A stretch of 64,000 nucleotides of DNA from Burkholderiales bacterium (GCA_003241965.1 QBMB01000002.1:1-64000), one strand, 5' to 3'; positions 35,029 through 44,842 are shown, counted from the first letter of the stretch. Numbers and translations: made by a program. Notes: generated from the sequence alone by a model not told the origin.

Positions 35029-35048
35029 TACTGGACATAATAACAGTA
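35029..35048. promoter_or_regulatory. LexA (SOS) box between umuD and yedK
   Basis: TACTG-N10-CAGTA (35029-35033 and 35044-35048) matches the CTG-N10-CAG LexA consensus with an A/T-rich centre. It stands between the divergent umuDC operon and the SRAP gene, so both may be induced by DNA damage. Confidence 0.82.
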
Positions 35049-35118
35049 TAGAGGCCAAGCCCATCCCTTGGGAATGCTTCACAGAAAACCGGCGCGAATC
35101 CGCGCATAGGATGGAACC

Positions 35119-35772
35119 ATGTGCAGTCACTACGAAGGCGTGCGGGACGTCCAGGTCTTGCGAAAGGTGTTCCAGGTGGAGCCACCGGCCGACTTGGGAA
35201 AAACCGATCTCTGGCCGGGATACCCCGGCCTGCTGATCCGCCGCCCCAGGGAGAAGGACTCGGGGGATGACGCGGTGCCTGATAGGGAAGCGTTACCCGG
35301 CCTGTTTGGCCTGGTACCCCACTGGGCGACCGACCTGAAGATCTGCCGCAGTACCTACAACGCCCGCAGCGAGACGGTGGCCACCAAACCAAGTTTTCGG
35401 GAGGCCTGGAAGCGGGCGCAGCACTGCATCATCCCGGCCCAGGCCATCTACGAACCGGACTGGCGCAGCGGCAAGGCTATTCCCACTCGTATCGAACGGT
35501 CAGACGGTCGGCCCATGGGCATTGCAGGTTTGTGGTCTGCCTGGAAGTCTCCCCAGGGGGAATGGGTGCACAGCTACACCATGCTGACGACCAACGCCGA
35601 TACCCACCCGCTGATGAACCAGTTTCACAAGCCGACCGACGAGAAACGCATGGTTGTGGTGTTGCCGGAGTCGGTCTATGACGAGTGGCTGGTAGCGACG
35701 GCTGAGCGCTGTGAGCAGTTCCTGGCGCCATTTGCGGCGGAGGGTTTGAGGGTGGGAAGTGAACGAGATTGA
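35119..35772 (+). CDS. yedK: YedK/HMCES SOS response-associated peptidase (SRAP)
   Basis: A 217-aa protein beginning MCSHYEGV, where Cys2 is the residue that crosslinks to abasic sites. YNARSETVATKPSFREAWKRAQHCIIPAQAIYEPDW and MLTTNADTHPLMNQFHKPTDEKRMVVVLP are SRAP signatures with the conserved Asn, Glu and His. It shields abasic sites in single-stranded DNA, useful during transfer. It sits 70 bp from the LexA box. Confidence 0.92.
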   Translation: MCSHYEGVRDVQVLRKVFQVEPPADLGKTDLWPGYPGLLIRRPREKDSGDDAVPDREALPGLFGLVPHWATDLKICRSTYNARSETVATKPSFREAWKRAQHCIIPAQAIYEPDWRSGKAIPTRIERSDGRPMGIAGLWSAWKSPQGEWVHSYTMLTTNADTHPLMNQFHKPTDEKRMVVVLPESVYDEWLVATAERCEQFLAPFAAEGLRVGSERD

Positions 35773-36007
35773 AGGAGGGTGGGAGACTGCTTCGCAGCGA
35801 AAGCGGTCTGCAGGGAGCAGGCCGTGACCTCACGGATGTTTGCCGGCAGCGGACGCCGGAGTGCCAGAGAACCTCGCAGCTCGAAGACTGGTTTCGCCTT
35901 CAAAGCCGACATCGGCAATAGGCCGCCTAGGCTGTGCCGTCTCGTAGGTGAATTAGCCCCACTGGATACCTTGCCGAACTACATGACTTGATGCATTCGT
36001 GGAAAAC

Positions 36008-38533
36008 TCAGATGCTCCATCGGTTCGCGAGCCGCTTGGTGCTCTCGAACCACACCAACGCCCCCAGGCAAAACGCCGCACCACTCAGCAAGAGCGCAGT
36101 GGATGGTGTCGCGAACAGAAACAGGTCGCTGATGGCTGGCACTCCCAGAACGAGCGCCAGCAGCACACACGTGCCCAATACGATCCAGCCGAAAGCGGCA
36201 TTCCAGGTTCGCGCTGATTCGCTTCGAGTTGTCCATGTCCGGTTGACATGGATGAGCACCAGATTGCTTACCACCAGGACTGTGAACGCGAGCGCACGTG
36301 CCGTCTCGTCGGAGCCGGATGCCGATCGGGCAAGCAGGTAGGCCATCAGCACGATGCCGAAAAGTCCGCCGCCTTGAAGCGCTCCGCGCAACAGGACTTG
36401 CTTGTCGAAGAGTCGTGCATCCGGTCGCCTTGGTGGAACCCGCATGGCTTCTGCCTCCAACGGCTCGGCTTCGAAGACGATGGAGCATGCCGGGTCAATG
36501 ATCAGCTGCAGGAACAGGATGTGCACCGGCATCAGCACCATCGGCCAGCCCAGAATCAGCGGCACGATCGACAGTCCGATAATCGGCAGATGCACCGCCA
36601 AGACGAAGGCTATGGCCTTTCGCAGGTTGGCAAAAACGCGACGTCCGTAACGCACGGCCGTCACCAGGGACGCGAAATCGTCGCCCAGCAGCACCAAAGC
36701 CGCGGCCTCGCGGGCGACGTCGGTACCGCGAGCACCCATCGCGACGCCGATGTGGGCAGCCTTGAGGGCGGGTGCGTCGTTGACGCCGTCCCCGGTCATC
36801 GCGACCACATCGCCTCGTTTGCGAAAAGCCTGTACCAGCCGAAGCTTCTGTTCGGGCTGCACACGACAAAACACATGGGTGTCGGCCAGGCGCGCTGCCA
36901 GTGCTGCGTCATCCAGTCGGTCCAACTCTGGGCCTGTCACGGCCCGCCCGTCGGCGACCAAGCCTGCTTGTCGTGCAATGGCCAGTGCTGTGTGGGGATG
37001 GTCGCCCGTGATCATCACGACCCGGATACCTGCAGATCGGCACTCGGCGATGGCAGCCGGCACATCCGGTCTCACCGGATCCTCCAGTGCAACCAGTCCC
37101 ACGAACTCGAACTCGAAGTCGTGCTGGCCGCTGGGCAACTCACCTGAGGGAAAGAAGGCCCGTGCGACCGCCAGGACCCGCAACCCTTCGGCAGCCATCG
37201 CCTCAACCTGCTGCGAAATAGGCTCCTGCTGCGATGGATCGAGGTGACAGAGGTCCATGATCGCCTCTGGCGCACCCTTGGCAGCAACCAGTCGGTCCTG
37301 TTGATCCGGTGACTGCCAGACGCGGGACATGGCGAGCATCTGCGGCGACAGCGGATAGTCGTCGATCAGATCCCAGTCCACGTGCAGATGTTCTGTACCC
37401 GACAGGCGACACTGACCCGCTTCGGCGATGGCGGACTCCATCGGATCGAACGCGCGGCGGTGACTTGCGAGCACGGCGTACTCCAGCACCGGGTGAAGCG
37501 CCTCCTGCAAGTCTGGAGCGTCTGTTGTACCCAGATACTGCTGCCGCCCAGCTGACCACAGCTTGCGCACCGCCATGCGGTTCATCGTCAGCGTGCCTGT
37601 TTTGTCGACACACAGCACCGTCGTCGCCCCGAGCAGTTCGACGGCCGGCATGCTGCGTGTGAGCACCTTCTCGCGCGCGAGTCGCCAGGCACCGAGACCG
37701 AGGAAGATCGTCAACACGACCGGCAGCTCTTCCGGAAGGATGGCCATCGCGAGCGTCAGGCCGGCCAGCAACCCATGCAGCCAGTCGCCGCGCGACATGC
37801 CCCAGGCCAAGGCGAGCACCGCGGCGAGGCTGAGACCGGACGCAGCCACCCAAGTGACGATCCGCTGTGTCTCGCGCTGGACCGGCGTGGTCTCGGTGGC
37901 AATCGACTTCAAGGAGCTGCCGATGCGTCCCAGGGCGCTGCGCGCGCCGGTGGCCAGCACGATGCCCTTGCCTATGCCCTGCGTGACCAGCGTGCCCGAG
38001 AGAGCCTGGCTGCGAGGATCTGGGTCGCCGGCGGCGACAACTTCGTTCGTCTGCTTCAGCACAGGGACCGATTCGCCGGTCAGCAGCGATTCGTCGATCG
38101 TCAGGTTCGATGCTTCGATCAACTGGAGGTCGGCAGGCACCCGATCGCCTTCGGCGAGCAGGACGGTATCGCCGACGACCAGTTCGCGGCCAGCTATCCT
38201 GACAGCCTGCCCATCGCGGATCACCAGCGCACGCGGGCTTGACAGGTCTCGCAACGCCTCCAGTGACTGTTCGCTGCGGCGCTTCTGGACGTAAGTGATG
38301 CCGATGACGACCAGCACGAACCCGAGCAACATCAGGGCTTCATGCCGGTCGCCCAGCGCCAGGTAAATGGCCCCGCAGGCTACCAGCAGCAGGAACATCG
38401 GCTCCAGCACCACATCCCGAAGCAAGCCCCACGCGCCGCGCTGCGCCGTGGCGGGCAGCTCGTTGGGGCCTTGTTGCGACAGGCGCTGGCGTGCCTCGAT
38501 CGACGTTAGACCACGGGCAGGAACGGTCTCCAT
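36008..38533 (-). CDS. P-type cation-transporting ATPase (P2-like)
   Basis: An 841-aa P-type ATPase with an N-terminal cation-ATPase domain (LTSIEARQRLSQQGPNELP), TGES (152-155), PEEL in the ion-binding helix (268-271), the phosphorylation motif DKTGTLTMN (D310), ITGDHPHTA and TGDGVNDAPALK. There is no CPC heavy-metal motif and no N-terminal metal-binding domain, so Ca/Mn/Mg-like or other non-soft-metal transport is more likely. It is adjacent to a CDF transporter on the same strand (21-bp gap). Confidence 0.9.
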   Translation of the reverse strand: METVPARGLTSIEARQRLSQQGPNELPATAQRGAWGLLRDVVLEPMFLLLVACGAIYLALGDRHEALMLLGFVLVVIGITYVQKRRSEQSLEALRDLSSPRALVIRDGQAVRIAGRELVVGDTVLLAEGDRVPADLQLIEASNLTIDESLLTGESVPVLKQTNEVVAAGDPDPRSQALSGTLVTQGIGKGIVLATGARSALGRIGSSLKSIATETTPVQRETQRIVTWVAASGLSLAAVLALAWGMSRGDWLHGLLAGLTLAMAILPEELPVVLTIFLGLGAWRLAREKVLTRSMPAVELLGATTVLCVDKTGTLTMNRMAVRKLWSAGRQQYLGTTDAPDLQEALHPVLEYAVLASHRRAFDPMESAIAEAGQCRLSGTEHLHVDWDLIDDYPLSPQMLAMSRVWQSPDQQDRLVAAKGAPEAIMDLCHLDPSQQEPISQQVEAMAAEGLRVLAVARAFFPSGELPSGQHDFEFEFVGLVALEDPVRPDVPAAIAECRSAGIRVVMITGDHPHTALAIARQAGLVADGRAVTGPELDRLDDAALAARLADTHVFCRVQPEQKLRLVQAFRKRGDVVAMTGDGVNDAPALKAAHIGVAMGARGTDVAREAAALVLLGDDFASLVTAVRYGRRVFANLRKAIAFVLAVHLPIIGLSIVPLILGWPMVLMPVHILFLQLIIDPACSIVFEAEPLEAEAMRVPPRRPDARLFDKQVLLRGALQGGGLFGIVLMAYLLARSASGSDETARALAFTVLVVSNLVLIHVNRTWTTRSESARTWNAAFGWIVLGTCVLLALVLGVPAISDLFLFATPSTALLLSGAAFCLGALVWFESTKRLANRWSI

Positions 38534-38554
38534 ACTGTCGTCCTGGCCTACGGG

Positions 38555-39502
38555 CTATGGCATGGCCACCGAATGGTCCAGGTCGGGCCGTTGCCAGGGG
38601 TCCACGTGGGTCATGAGGTTGAGGACGCGGTGTCGCCGCATCACCCGGCTGCGGGCTTCCACGGCAATGTCGTGGCCAGCTTCGACACTCAGGAAGGCAT
38701 CGACCTCGATGTGTGCATCGACCACGATCATGTCGCCCATCTTGCGGGTGCGGATGTCGTGCACGCCCTGGATGCCGGGGGTTCCTTCCAGCGTGGTTCG
38801 GATGGCGGCAACCTCGGCGTCGTCGATAGAGCGATCCATCAGGTCGTGCAGGGCGTCCCAGCCGAATGTCCAACCCATCTTGGACACCATGAAGCCGACG
38901 ATGGCGGCGGCGATGGGGTCGAGGATCGGGTAGCCAGCGAGGTTGCCGGCGATACCGATGCCCACCACCAGCGAAGAAGCTGCATCGGACCGCGCATGCC
39001 AGGCGTTGGCCACCAGCATGCTCGACTTGACCCGTTTGGCCACCGAGAGCATGTAGCGAAACAACAGTTCCTTGGCGACCAGCGCGCCGCCAGCCACCCA
39101 GAGCGCCGCCACATGCACCTTCTGGACCGTTTCGGGTTGTTCCAGCTTGAGGAACGCGGACCACAACATGCCCAGCCCAACGGCCAGCAGGATCGCACCC
39201 AGGACGAGACTGGCCGCGGTCTCGAACCTATGGTGACCATACGGATGGCCCTCGTCAGCGTCCTTCTGGCTGTGGTGGTTGGCAAACAGCACGACGAAGT
39301 CGGCGACCAGATCGGACAGCGAGTGGATGCCGTCAGCGATCAGGCCCTGGGACTTCGCCAAGACACCCGCCACGAGCTGCGTGGTGGTCAGGACCAGATT
39401 GACGGCGACGCTGACCCAGGTGCTGCGCGACGCAGCGGCCGCCCTTTCGGTGGGGCTGTGGTCGGGGTCTTCGGTGTCGTCGGTGGGATTCAAGAATGGC
39501 AT
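38555..39502 (-). CDS. Cation diffusion facilitator transporter
   Basis: A 315-aa CDF/FieF-like antiporter. Six transmembrane segments carry DGIHSLSDLVADFVV and AWHARSDAASSLVV (DxxxD and HxxxD metal sites). A cytosolic His-rich loop (HHSQKDADEGHPYGHHRFE) and the C-terminal dimer domain (HDIRTRKMGDMIVVDAHIEVDA) follow. It exports divalent metals such as Fe, Zn or Mn; the specificity cannot be read here. It is likely cotranscribed with the P-type ATPase. Confidence 0.9.
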   Translation of the reverse strand: MPFLNPTDDTEDPDHSPTERAAAASRSTWVSVAVNLVLTTTQLVAGVLAKSQGLIADGIHSLSDLVADFVVLFANHHSQKDADEGHPYGHHRFETAASLVLGAILLAVGLGMLWSAFLKLEQPETVQKVHVAALWVAGGALVAKELLFRYMLSVAKRVKSSMLVANAWHARSDAASSLVVGIGIAGNLAGYPILDPIAAAIVGFMVSKMGWTFGWDALHDLMDRSIDDAEVAAIRTTLEGTPGIQGVHDIRTRKMGDMIVVDAHIEVDAFLSVEAGHDIAVEARSRVMRRHRVLNLMTHVDPWQRPDLDHSVAMP

Positions 39503-39769
39503 GGCATGGCATGTTCAATGCGAGTGGGAAGAGCCGGACATGGCTCACTTCGCGTTTTCAGCATACGCGCCAGACCTTAACTGGCCATTGATCTACCGCA
39601 GGCCCATCCATGCTGGCTCCAGCTATCGTCGGTCAGCGATTTAGATGCTGGATCGATGAACACAAGCTGAATGCGCCATTCAGCATGCGTACACGGTGGT
39701 CTTTCCACAATGCCCCCAACACCACGGCCTAACCGTGGTCACCCGCGAACCCGCTCGAAAGGAGCCCCC

Positions 39770-40168
39770 ATGAAATCCACCGTCCATCTGCGCCAGGGCC
39801 TGCTGGTGCTGTCTCTGGGCCTGGCCGCCTTGCCTGCAGCGGCCACAGACGATTGCGAAGCGCCGCTCAATCGCTGGCAGTCACGCGACGCCGTGCGGCA
39901 GATGGCCGCTGCACAGGGCTGGCAGATCCAGCGGCTGAAGATCGACGACGGTTGCTACGAAGTTCGCGGCACAGACGCCCAAGGCCGCAGCTTCAAAGCC
40001 AAGATCGATCCGGAAACCCTGAAGGTGTTGAAGCTCAAGCAAGACGACCACCAGCGCGATCGCGATGAAAAGGCCTCGCAGCCAGTCCGCCCCGCACAAG
40101 CCGATGGTGCCACCCCTTCATCGCCTTTGCCGCCCCCCGGTAGCGCGCCGCGCGGCCAGATCGAGTAA
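39770..40168 (+). CDS. Periplasmic PepSY-domain protein
   Basis: A 132-aa protein with a signal peptide (MKSTVHLRQGLLVLSLGLAALPAAA) and a PepSY-like module (WQSRDAVRQMAAAQGWQIQRLKIDDGCYEVRGTDAQGRSFKAKIDPETLKVL). The tail is hydrophilic and Pro-rich. GAAAGGAG precedes the ATG. It leads a four-gene cluster for periplasmic flavin electron transfer; an accessory role is inferred. Confidence 0.75.
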   Translation: MKSTVHLRQGLLVLSLGLAALPAAATDDCEAPLNRWQSRDAVRQMAAAQGWQIQRLKIDDGCYEVRGTDAQGRSFKAKIDPETLKVLKLKQDDHQRDRDEKASQPVRPAQADGATPSSPLPPPGSAPRGQIE

Positions 40169-40204
40169 CCACCTCTCATTCCCCAACTTCACAGGAACAT
40201 CACC

Positions 40205-40681
40205 ATGTCCAAACCGCTTCTGACCATTCTGGCCACCGCCTGCGCATTGGCCCTTCCCGCTCTGGCACACAGCCGTCAGGTCACGCTGACCGCCCAGCTC
40301 AAAGACTACGGAGGCAATGGCGCCTACGTGGCGGCGTACCTGACCGATGCCAAAGGCGCCTACGTGCGCACGCTGTGGGTGGCCGGAGGCAAAGCCAAGT
40401 ACCACAAGCACCTGTCCGACTGGAGCCGCCTGTCCGCAGGTGACACCAAGCGCCTGGACGGCGTCACCGGCGCCAGCGTGGGCTCGGGGCGCACCCTCAA
40501 GGTCACGGCCGATCTGGCGGACGCGCTGATCGACGCAGGCTATGAAATTCGCCTCGATGCCGCTGCAGAAGACATGCGTGACAGTCCGTCGGAGGTTCGC
40601 ATGCCCCTGTCCACCGCCAATGTCGGCAAGCCGCAGGCCGGCAAGCAGTACATCCAGTCGGTGACCTTGCAACTCAAGTAA
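40205..40681 (+). CDS. DUF2271 protein with flavinylation motif
   Basis: A 158-aa exported protein (signal MSKPLLTILATACALALPALA). It resembles DUF2271. Residues 85-91 read DGVTGAS, matching the [D/S]GxTGA[S/T]-type site on which ApbE enzymes attach FMN, with S91 as the acceptor. An ApbE gene is encoded 2.2 kb downstream in the same cluster. It is therefore likely a covalently flavinylated periplasmic electron carrier. Confidence 0.78.
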   Translation: MSKPLLTILATACALALPALAHSRQVTLTAQLKDYGGNGAYVAAYLTDAKGAYVRTLWVAGGKAKYHKHLSDWSRLSAGDTKRLDGVTGASVGSGRTLKVTADLADALIDAGYEIRLDAAAEDMRDSPSEVRMPLSTANVGKPQAGKQYIQSVTLQLK

Positions 40682-40691
40682 AGGCTTTCGC

Positions 40692-42899
40692 ATGAGCTGG
40701 AAAGGCATCCACCGCTGGTTGGGACTGACCGTAGGCACCCTGGCCGTGGTGCTGGGTGTCAGTGGCGCCATCCTGGCGATCGATCCGGTGCAGCAGGCGT
40801 GGCAGGCACCCGCCGCACCCGGCGACTTGCCCGTGGCCACGCTGGTGGAGCGCGTGACGCGCACCGTTCCGGGCGCGGAAGAGATTCGCCACCTGCCATC
40901 GGGTGCCGTCGTGGTGTTCAGCTTTGCCGGCGACCAGCCGCAGGCGCGGTATGTGGACCCGACCGATGGACGGGTACTGGGCGACTGGCAAGCCTCGGCC
41001 CTGCCGCGCTGGGTGAAGAACCTGCACCGCTCGCTGCTGTTGGGCGATGCCGGGCGCTGGGGCGCAGCGGGCATTGCGCTGGCCATGGCCTTGTTGTGCG
41101 TCTCTGCCCTGGTGCTGTTGCTGCGGCGCATGGGCGGCTGGCGACAGCTGGCGGCGCGGGTGCGTGGCTCGGTGGCGCAGCGCATCCACGTGGTTGCGGG
41201 CCGTGTGGTGCTCCTCGTCCTGTGCCTGAGCTCGATCACGGCGCTGACCATGAGCGCGTCCACGCTGGGGCTGGTGGCTCTGGACGCCGGGACCGAGCCG
41301 GATGTGCTTTCGGTGGTTGTCAGCCAACCAGCCTTACCCGGCGCGCAACTGGCTGCGCTGCAAACCCTGGTGGTGCAGGATCTGCGCAAGCTGAATTTCC
41401 CGGGCGCCACCGATCCTGAGGACACCTGGAAGGTCGCCACCACACAGGGTCAAGGCTGGATCGATCGGTACTCGGGCCAGATGCTGGCCTGGCAAGACGC
41501 CACCCTGGCTCAGCGCGTCTACGACTGGGCCGTGGTGCTTCACACGGGCGAAGCGGCCTGGCCCTGGGCCGTGGTGCTCGGGCTCGTGGGCGCCAGCGTG
41601 CTGCTGTTCTGGCTGTCGGGTGTTGTCATCTGGTGGCAAGCCCGCCGAGAGTCGCCGCACATCACGGGCAACGCACCGATGGCACAGGCCGATGTGCTCA
41701 TCTTCGTGGCCAGCGAAGGCGGCAGCACCTGGGGTTTTGCGCAAACGCTGCAAGACGCGCTGAGACAGGGCGGCCACCGCGTGCACACCAGCGCGCTGGA
41801 GAATTTTCAGACCATGGCCGCCACACGGCAGGTGTTTGTGCTGGCCGCCACCTATGGCGAAGGCCAGGCTCCGGCCCACGCCAGCCGGGCTCTGTCCCAC
41901 ATCGCCACACTTAAAGCCAGCGATGTGCCTGTGACCGTGCTGGGCTTTGGCGACCGGCAGTACCCGACCTTCTGCGCCTTTGCCGTGGCGCTGGATCAGA
42001 CGCTGCGGGGCCAGGGCTGGCCGTCGTTGCTGCCGCTGGAGTGCATCCACCAGCAATCGGGCCAGCAGTTCGCGCGCTGGGGCGCTGACTTGGCCAAAGC
42101 ACTCGGCGAACCGCTGGTGCTGGAGCATGTACCGCGCGTGCCAGCCACCACTGCGCTCACGCTGATCTCGCGCCAAGACTTCGTCGGTATCAGTGGACAG
42201 TCCACAGCGATCTTGCGCTTTGCATGGCCTGCACAAAGTCTGGGCGCCCGCGTGCTAGGGCGGGGTCTGGCCCAGTTTGCCGCAGGCGATCTCGTGGGCA
42301 TCGTGCCACCGGGTTCGGCCGTGCCGCGGTACTACTCGCTGGCCTCGGGCTGGCAGGACGGGTTCCTGGAAATCTGCGTGCGTCAAATGCCTGGGGGTCT
42401 GTGTTCCACGCACTTGCTGGGCCTGCAAACGGGGGACTTCATCACCGCCTTCATCCGGCCCAACCCCGGGTTCGCTCTGCCAAGCAAGCGCAAGCCGGTG
42501 TTGCTGATCGGGGCGGGCACAGGGGTGGCACCGCTGGCGGGCTTCATCCGTCGCAACGACAGACTGGCGCCCATGCACCTGTACTTTGGTGGACGCGACC
42601 CGGCGCAGGACTTCTACTTCGGTCCCGATATTCAACGCTGGCTTGGCGAAGGGCGCCTGGCAACGCTGCACACCGTTTTCTCGCGCGTGCCCGACGGCGG
42701 CGGCTATGTGCAGGACGCCCTGCGCAGAGACGCCGACGCCGTGCGAAGCCTGGTTGCACAGGGCGCTATCGTGCGTGTGTGCGGCAGCCGGGCCATGGCG
42801 CAGGGTGTGGTCGAAGCGCTCGACGCGGTACTAGCGCCACTGCAGCTCAGCGTCGCAAACCTGAAATCAAAGGAACGTTATGCCGAAGATGTCTTCTGA
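40692..42899 (+). CDS. PepSY-membrane flavodoxin/NADPH oxidoreductase fusion
   Basis: A 735-aa membrane flavoprotein. The N-terminal PepSY-TM region (about 1-320) has four hydrophobic helices. A flavodoxin domain (about 330-470; IFVASEGGSTWGFA, AATYGEGQAPAHA) and a CPR/sulfite-reductase-like FAD-NADPH module (about 490-735; RYYSLASGWQ, LIGAGTGVAPLAGFIRR, YFGGRDPAQDFYF, YVQDALRRDADAV) follow. It should pass NADPH electrons across the membrane to the flavinylated DUF2271 protein. It overlaps apbE by 20 bp. Confidence 0.88.
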   Translation: MSWKGIHRWLGLTVGTLAVVLGVSGAILAIDPVQQAWQAPAAPGDLPVATLVERVTRTVPGAEEIRHLPSGAVVVFSFAGDQPQARYVDPTDGRVLGDWQASALPRWVKNLHRSLLLGDAGRWGAAGIALAMALLCVSALVLLLRRMGGWRQLAARVRGSVAQRIHVVAGRVVLLVLCLSSITALTMSASTLGLVALDAGTEPDVLSVVVSQPALPGAQLAALQTLVVQDLRKLNFPGATDPEDTWKVATTQGQGWIDRYSGQMLAWQDATLAQRVYDWAVVLHTGEAAWPWAVVLGLVGASVLLFWLSGVVIWWQARRESPHITGNAPMAQADVLIFVASEGGSTWGFAQTLQDALRQGGHRVHTSALENFQTMAATRQVFVLAATYGEGQAPAHASRALSHIATLKASDVPVTVLGFGDRQYPTFCAFAVALDQTLRGQGWPSLLPLECIHQQSGQQFARWGADLAKALGEPLVLEHVPRVPATTALTLISRQDFVGISGQSTAILRFAWPAQSLGARVLGRGLAQFAAGDLVGIVPPGSAVPRYYSLASGWQDGFLEICVRQMPGGLCSTHLLGLQTGDFITAFIRPNPGFALPSKRKPVLLIGAGTGVAPLAGFIRRNDRLAPMHLYFGGRDPAQDFYFGPDIQRWLGEGRLATLHTVFSRVPDGGGYVQDALRRDADAVRSLVAQGAIVRVCGSRAMAQGVVEALDAVLAPLQLSVANLKSKERYAEDVF

Positions 42900-43845
42900 G
42901 TCGGCTGTGGCGTGCAAGCGCACCACCCTGAACGGCCCGACCATGGGCACACGCTGGTCGGCCATAGTCGACGCCGACCACACCTTGGACGTGACCGCCT
43001 TGCGCCAGGACCTCGCCGCTGAGGTGGAGCAGGTGGATGCGCAGATGTCACCCTGGAAACCGGACAGCGACCTCATGCGCCTCAACCGCGCGTCCGTGGG
43101 CGACTGGGTGAACCTGCCCGACGAAATCATGGAGGTGCTGGCCTGTGCGCTCGATGTCCACCGGCTGAGCGCTGGAGCATTCGACCCGTGCGTGGGCGCG
43201 CTGGTCGATGCCTGGGGGTTTGGCGCGGTGCGCGATGTGCCCGATTCGGAAGCGATCCGCACCGCACGCCAGACCACACCACGCCATGCGGACGGCTGCC
43301 TGGAGCTGGACAAACCCGCAGGCCGTGTGCGCAAGCGCGAGTCCTTGCAGCTCGATCTGTGCGGCATCGCCAAAGGCTATGCGGTCGATCGCATGGTCAG
43401 CGTGCTGCAAAAGCATGGTGTGCGGCATGCGCTGGCAGCGCTGGATGGTGAGCTATGCGCATTGGGCAGCCAGGCCAGCGGTGTGCCCTGGTCTGTGGCG
43501 CTCGAACGCCCCGAGGCGGGGCTCCGCGCGGTGCACGGTGTCATAGAACTTGATGGTGTGGCGGTGGCCACCTCGGGCGACTATCGACGCTTCTTGCAAG
43601 TGGGCGATGCGCGCCTGGCCCACACCATGGACGCCCGCCGCTGTGCGCCCGTGAACAACGCCGTGGCATCCGTCACCGTGCTGGCACGCAGCTGTATGCA
43701 CGCGGATGCCTGGGCCACGGCCTTGCTGGTAGCAGGCCCCGATGAAGGTTTGACCATGGCTCAGCGCATGGGGTTGGATGTGCTTTTTCTGCTTCGCCGC
43801 GCTGAAGGTTTGATCGAGGTGGGACTGGGCCGGTTTAGCAAATAG
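42880..43845 (+). CDS. apbE: ApbE FAD:protein FMN transferase
   Basis: A 321-aa protein. TMGTRWSAIVDAD, MSPWKPDSDLMRLNR, LQLDLCGIAKGYAVDRM, SGDYRRF and HTMDARRCAPVNNAVASVTVLARSCMHADAWATAL match the ApbE fold and Mg/FAD site. ApbE proteins attach FMN to Ser/Thr of exported targets. This one lacks a visible signal peptide. Translational coupling to the flavoreductase supports one pathway. Confidence 0.9.
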   Translation: MPKMSSESAVACKRTTLNGPTMGTRWSAIVDADHTLDVTALRQDLAAEVEQVDAQMSPWKPDSDLMRLNRASVGDWVNLPDEIMEVLACALDVHRLSAGAFDPCVGALVDAWGFGAVRDVPDSEAIRTARQTTPRHADGCLELDKPAGRVRKRESLQLDLCGIAKGYAVDRMVSVLQKHGVRHALAALDGELCALGSQASGVPWSVALERPEAGLRAVHGVIELDGVAVATSGDYRRFLQVGDARLAHTMDARRCAPVNNAVASVTVLARSCMHADAWATALLVAGPDEGLTMAQRMGLDVLFLLRRAEGLIEVGLGRFSK

Positions 43846-43898
43846 CGCTATTCAACATCGCTGCGACGGGCATGGCGACCAAAGCATCTTCCCGTGCT

Positions 43899-44231
43899 TT
43901 ATGGCTTGATCGTCAACTCGTTGTGGATGGTGTGGGCACCCTCGGAGGTCCGCGCGGCGCAGATGGCAGCGTCGATCTGAGTCTGACTTGACACCGCGCC
44001 CGTGAGCCGAACGTCGCCTTTGGTCGTGACGACTGCGATGTCCAGACCTGCCAAACCGGGTTCGTTGTTCAGAGCGGATTTGACATGGATCGTGATGTCG
44101 GCGTCTGCAACGTTGACCGCTGGACTTGCGGTCATCTCTTGTTGCGGACTCGAGCGATCTGCTTTGTTGCATGCGGTCAGCAGCACCGTGCAGCAGGCGA
44201 CCAACAGGAAAACCCGATTGATGGATTTCAT
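43899..44231 (-). CDS. BON-domain lipoprotein
   Basis: A 110-aa lipoprotein from ATG 44231. The signal MKSINRVFLLVACCTVLLTAC ends in a lipobox. A BON domain follows (ADADITIHVKSALNNEPGLAGLDIAVVTTKGDVRLTGAVSSQTQIDAAICAARTSEGAHTIHNELTI), as in OsmY-like envelope-stress proteins. Confidence 0.85.
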   Translation of the reverse strand: MKSINRVFLLVACCTVLLTACNKADRSSPQQEMTASPAVNVADADITIHVKSALNNEPGLAGLDIAVVTTKGDVRLTGAVSSQTQIDAAICAARTSEGAHTIHNELTIKP

Positions 44232-44317
44232 GGGATTCTTTCGTGGGACACAGGGTAGAAAACCGCTTTTGTCTGCGGCTTTTCTCGGCATGAATGAAGA
44301 CACAGGGGCAAAACGCT

Positions 44318-44485
44318 TCAGGTCATATGGCGCGGGGCGGTCTGCTGCGATGGACTTTGAGGATCACCTGGGTGCTGCTGTAGCACGTAGGGCAGAGAAA
44401 AGAACGCCACGGTAAACACGACAAACACTGTGATGGCAATCACCTGTGCGATGGGTTGAAGGAAGTTCTTGAGGTCGGAGTTCAT
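44318..44485 (-). CDS. Small single-pass membrane protein
   Basis: A 55-aa protein from ATG 44485. One transmembrane helix (IAQVIAITVFVVFTVAFFSLPYVL) and a hydrophilic tail. AGGAT lies upstream of the ATG. Family not recognised; upstream codons in the same frame show no conserved features. Confidence 0.5.
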   Translation of the reverse strand: MNSDLKNFLQPIAQVIAITVFVVFTVAFFSLPYVLQQHPGDPQSPSQQTAPRHMT

Positions 44486-44842
44486 GGAGGATCCTGTGAG
44501 GGCGGGAGTTTTGAGAGGTTGAGGGCAATGGGTCTGCTCTGGACCTTGGAGCCATGTTGCAACCATGCGGCTGAACCTTGGCTGAATGGCCTTGACCGGG
44601 TACGTGCACATAGGAGTCCCCGGTTGGTCGTACAACTCGCACAGCGCCACGCCATTGGCTTTCGATTCGCGCACAATCCGCCCACTTTGGGTTCGAGGGG
44701 TCACTTTTAAGGCGAGACCAGGCTGGCCTTTCCTGGATGACCGATGACGGAGGTGCTGCGTCGTTAAGCCCTTCCATCCTCGAATGACAGGTGACCGACG
44801 TAGCCGACATTCAGGCGTGCTGGACCACCGCCAGCATCCAGC
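44486..44842. other. No gene seen
   Basis: This 357-bp stretch between the small membrane protein and the luxR-type gene has only low-quality frames on both strands. It may hold the promoter of the small gene. I see no RNA gene or repeat. Confidence 0.4.
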
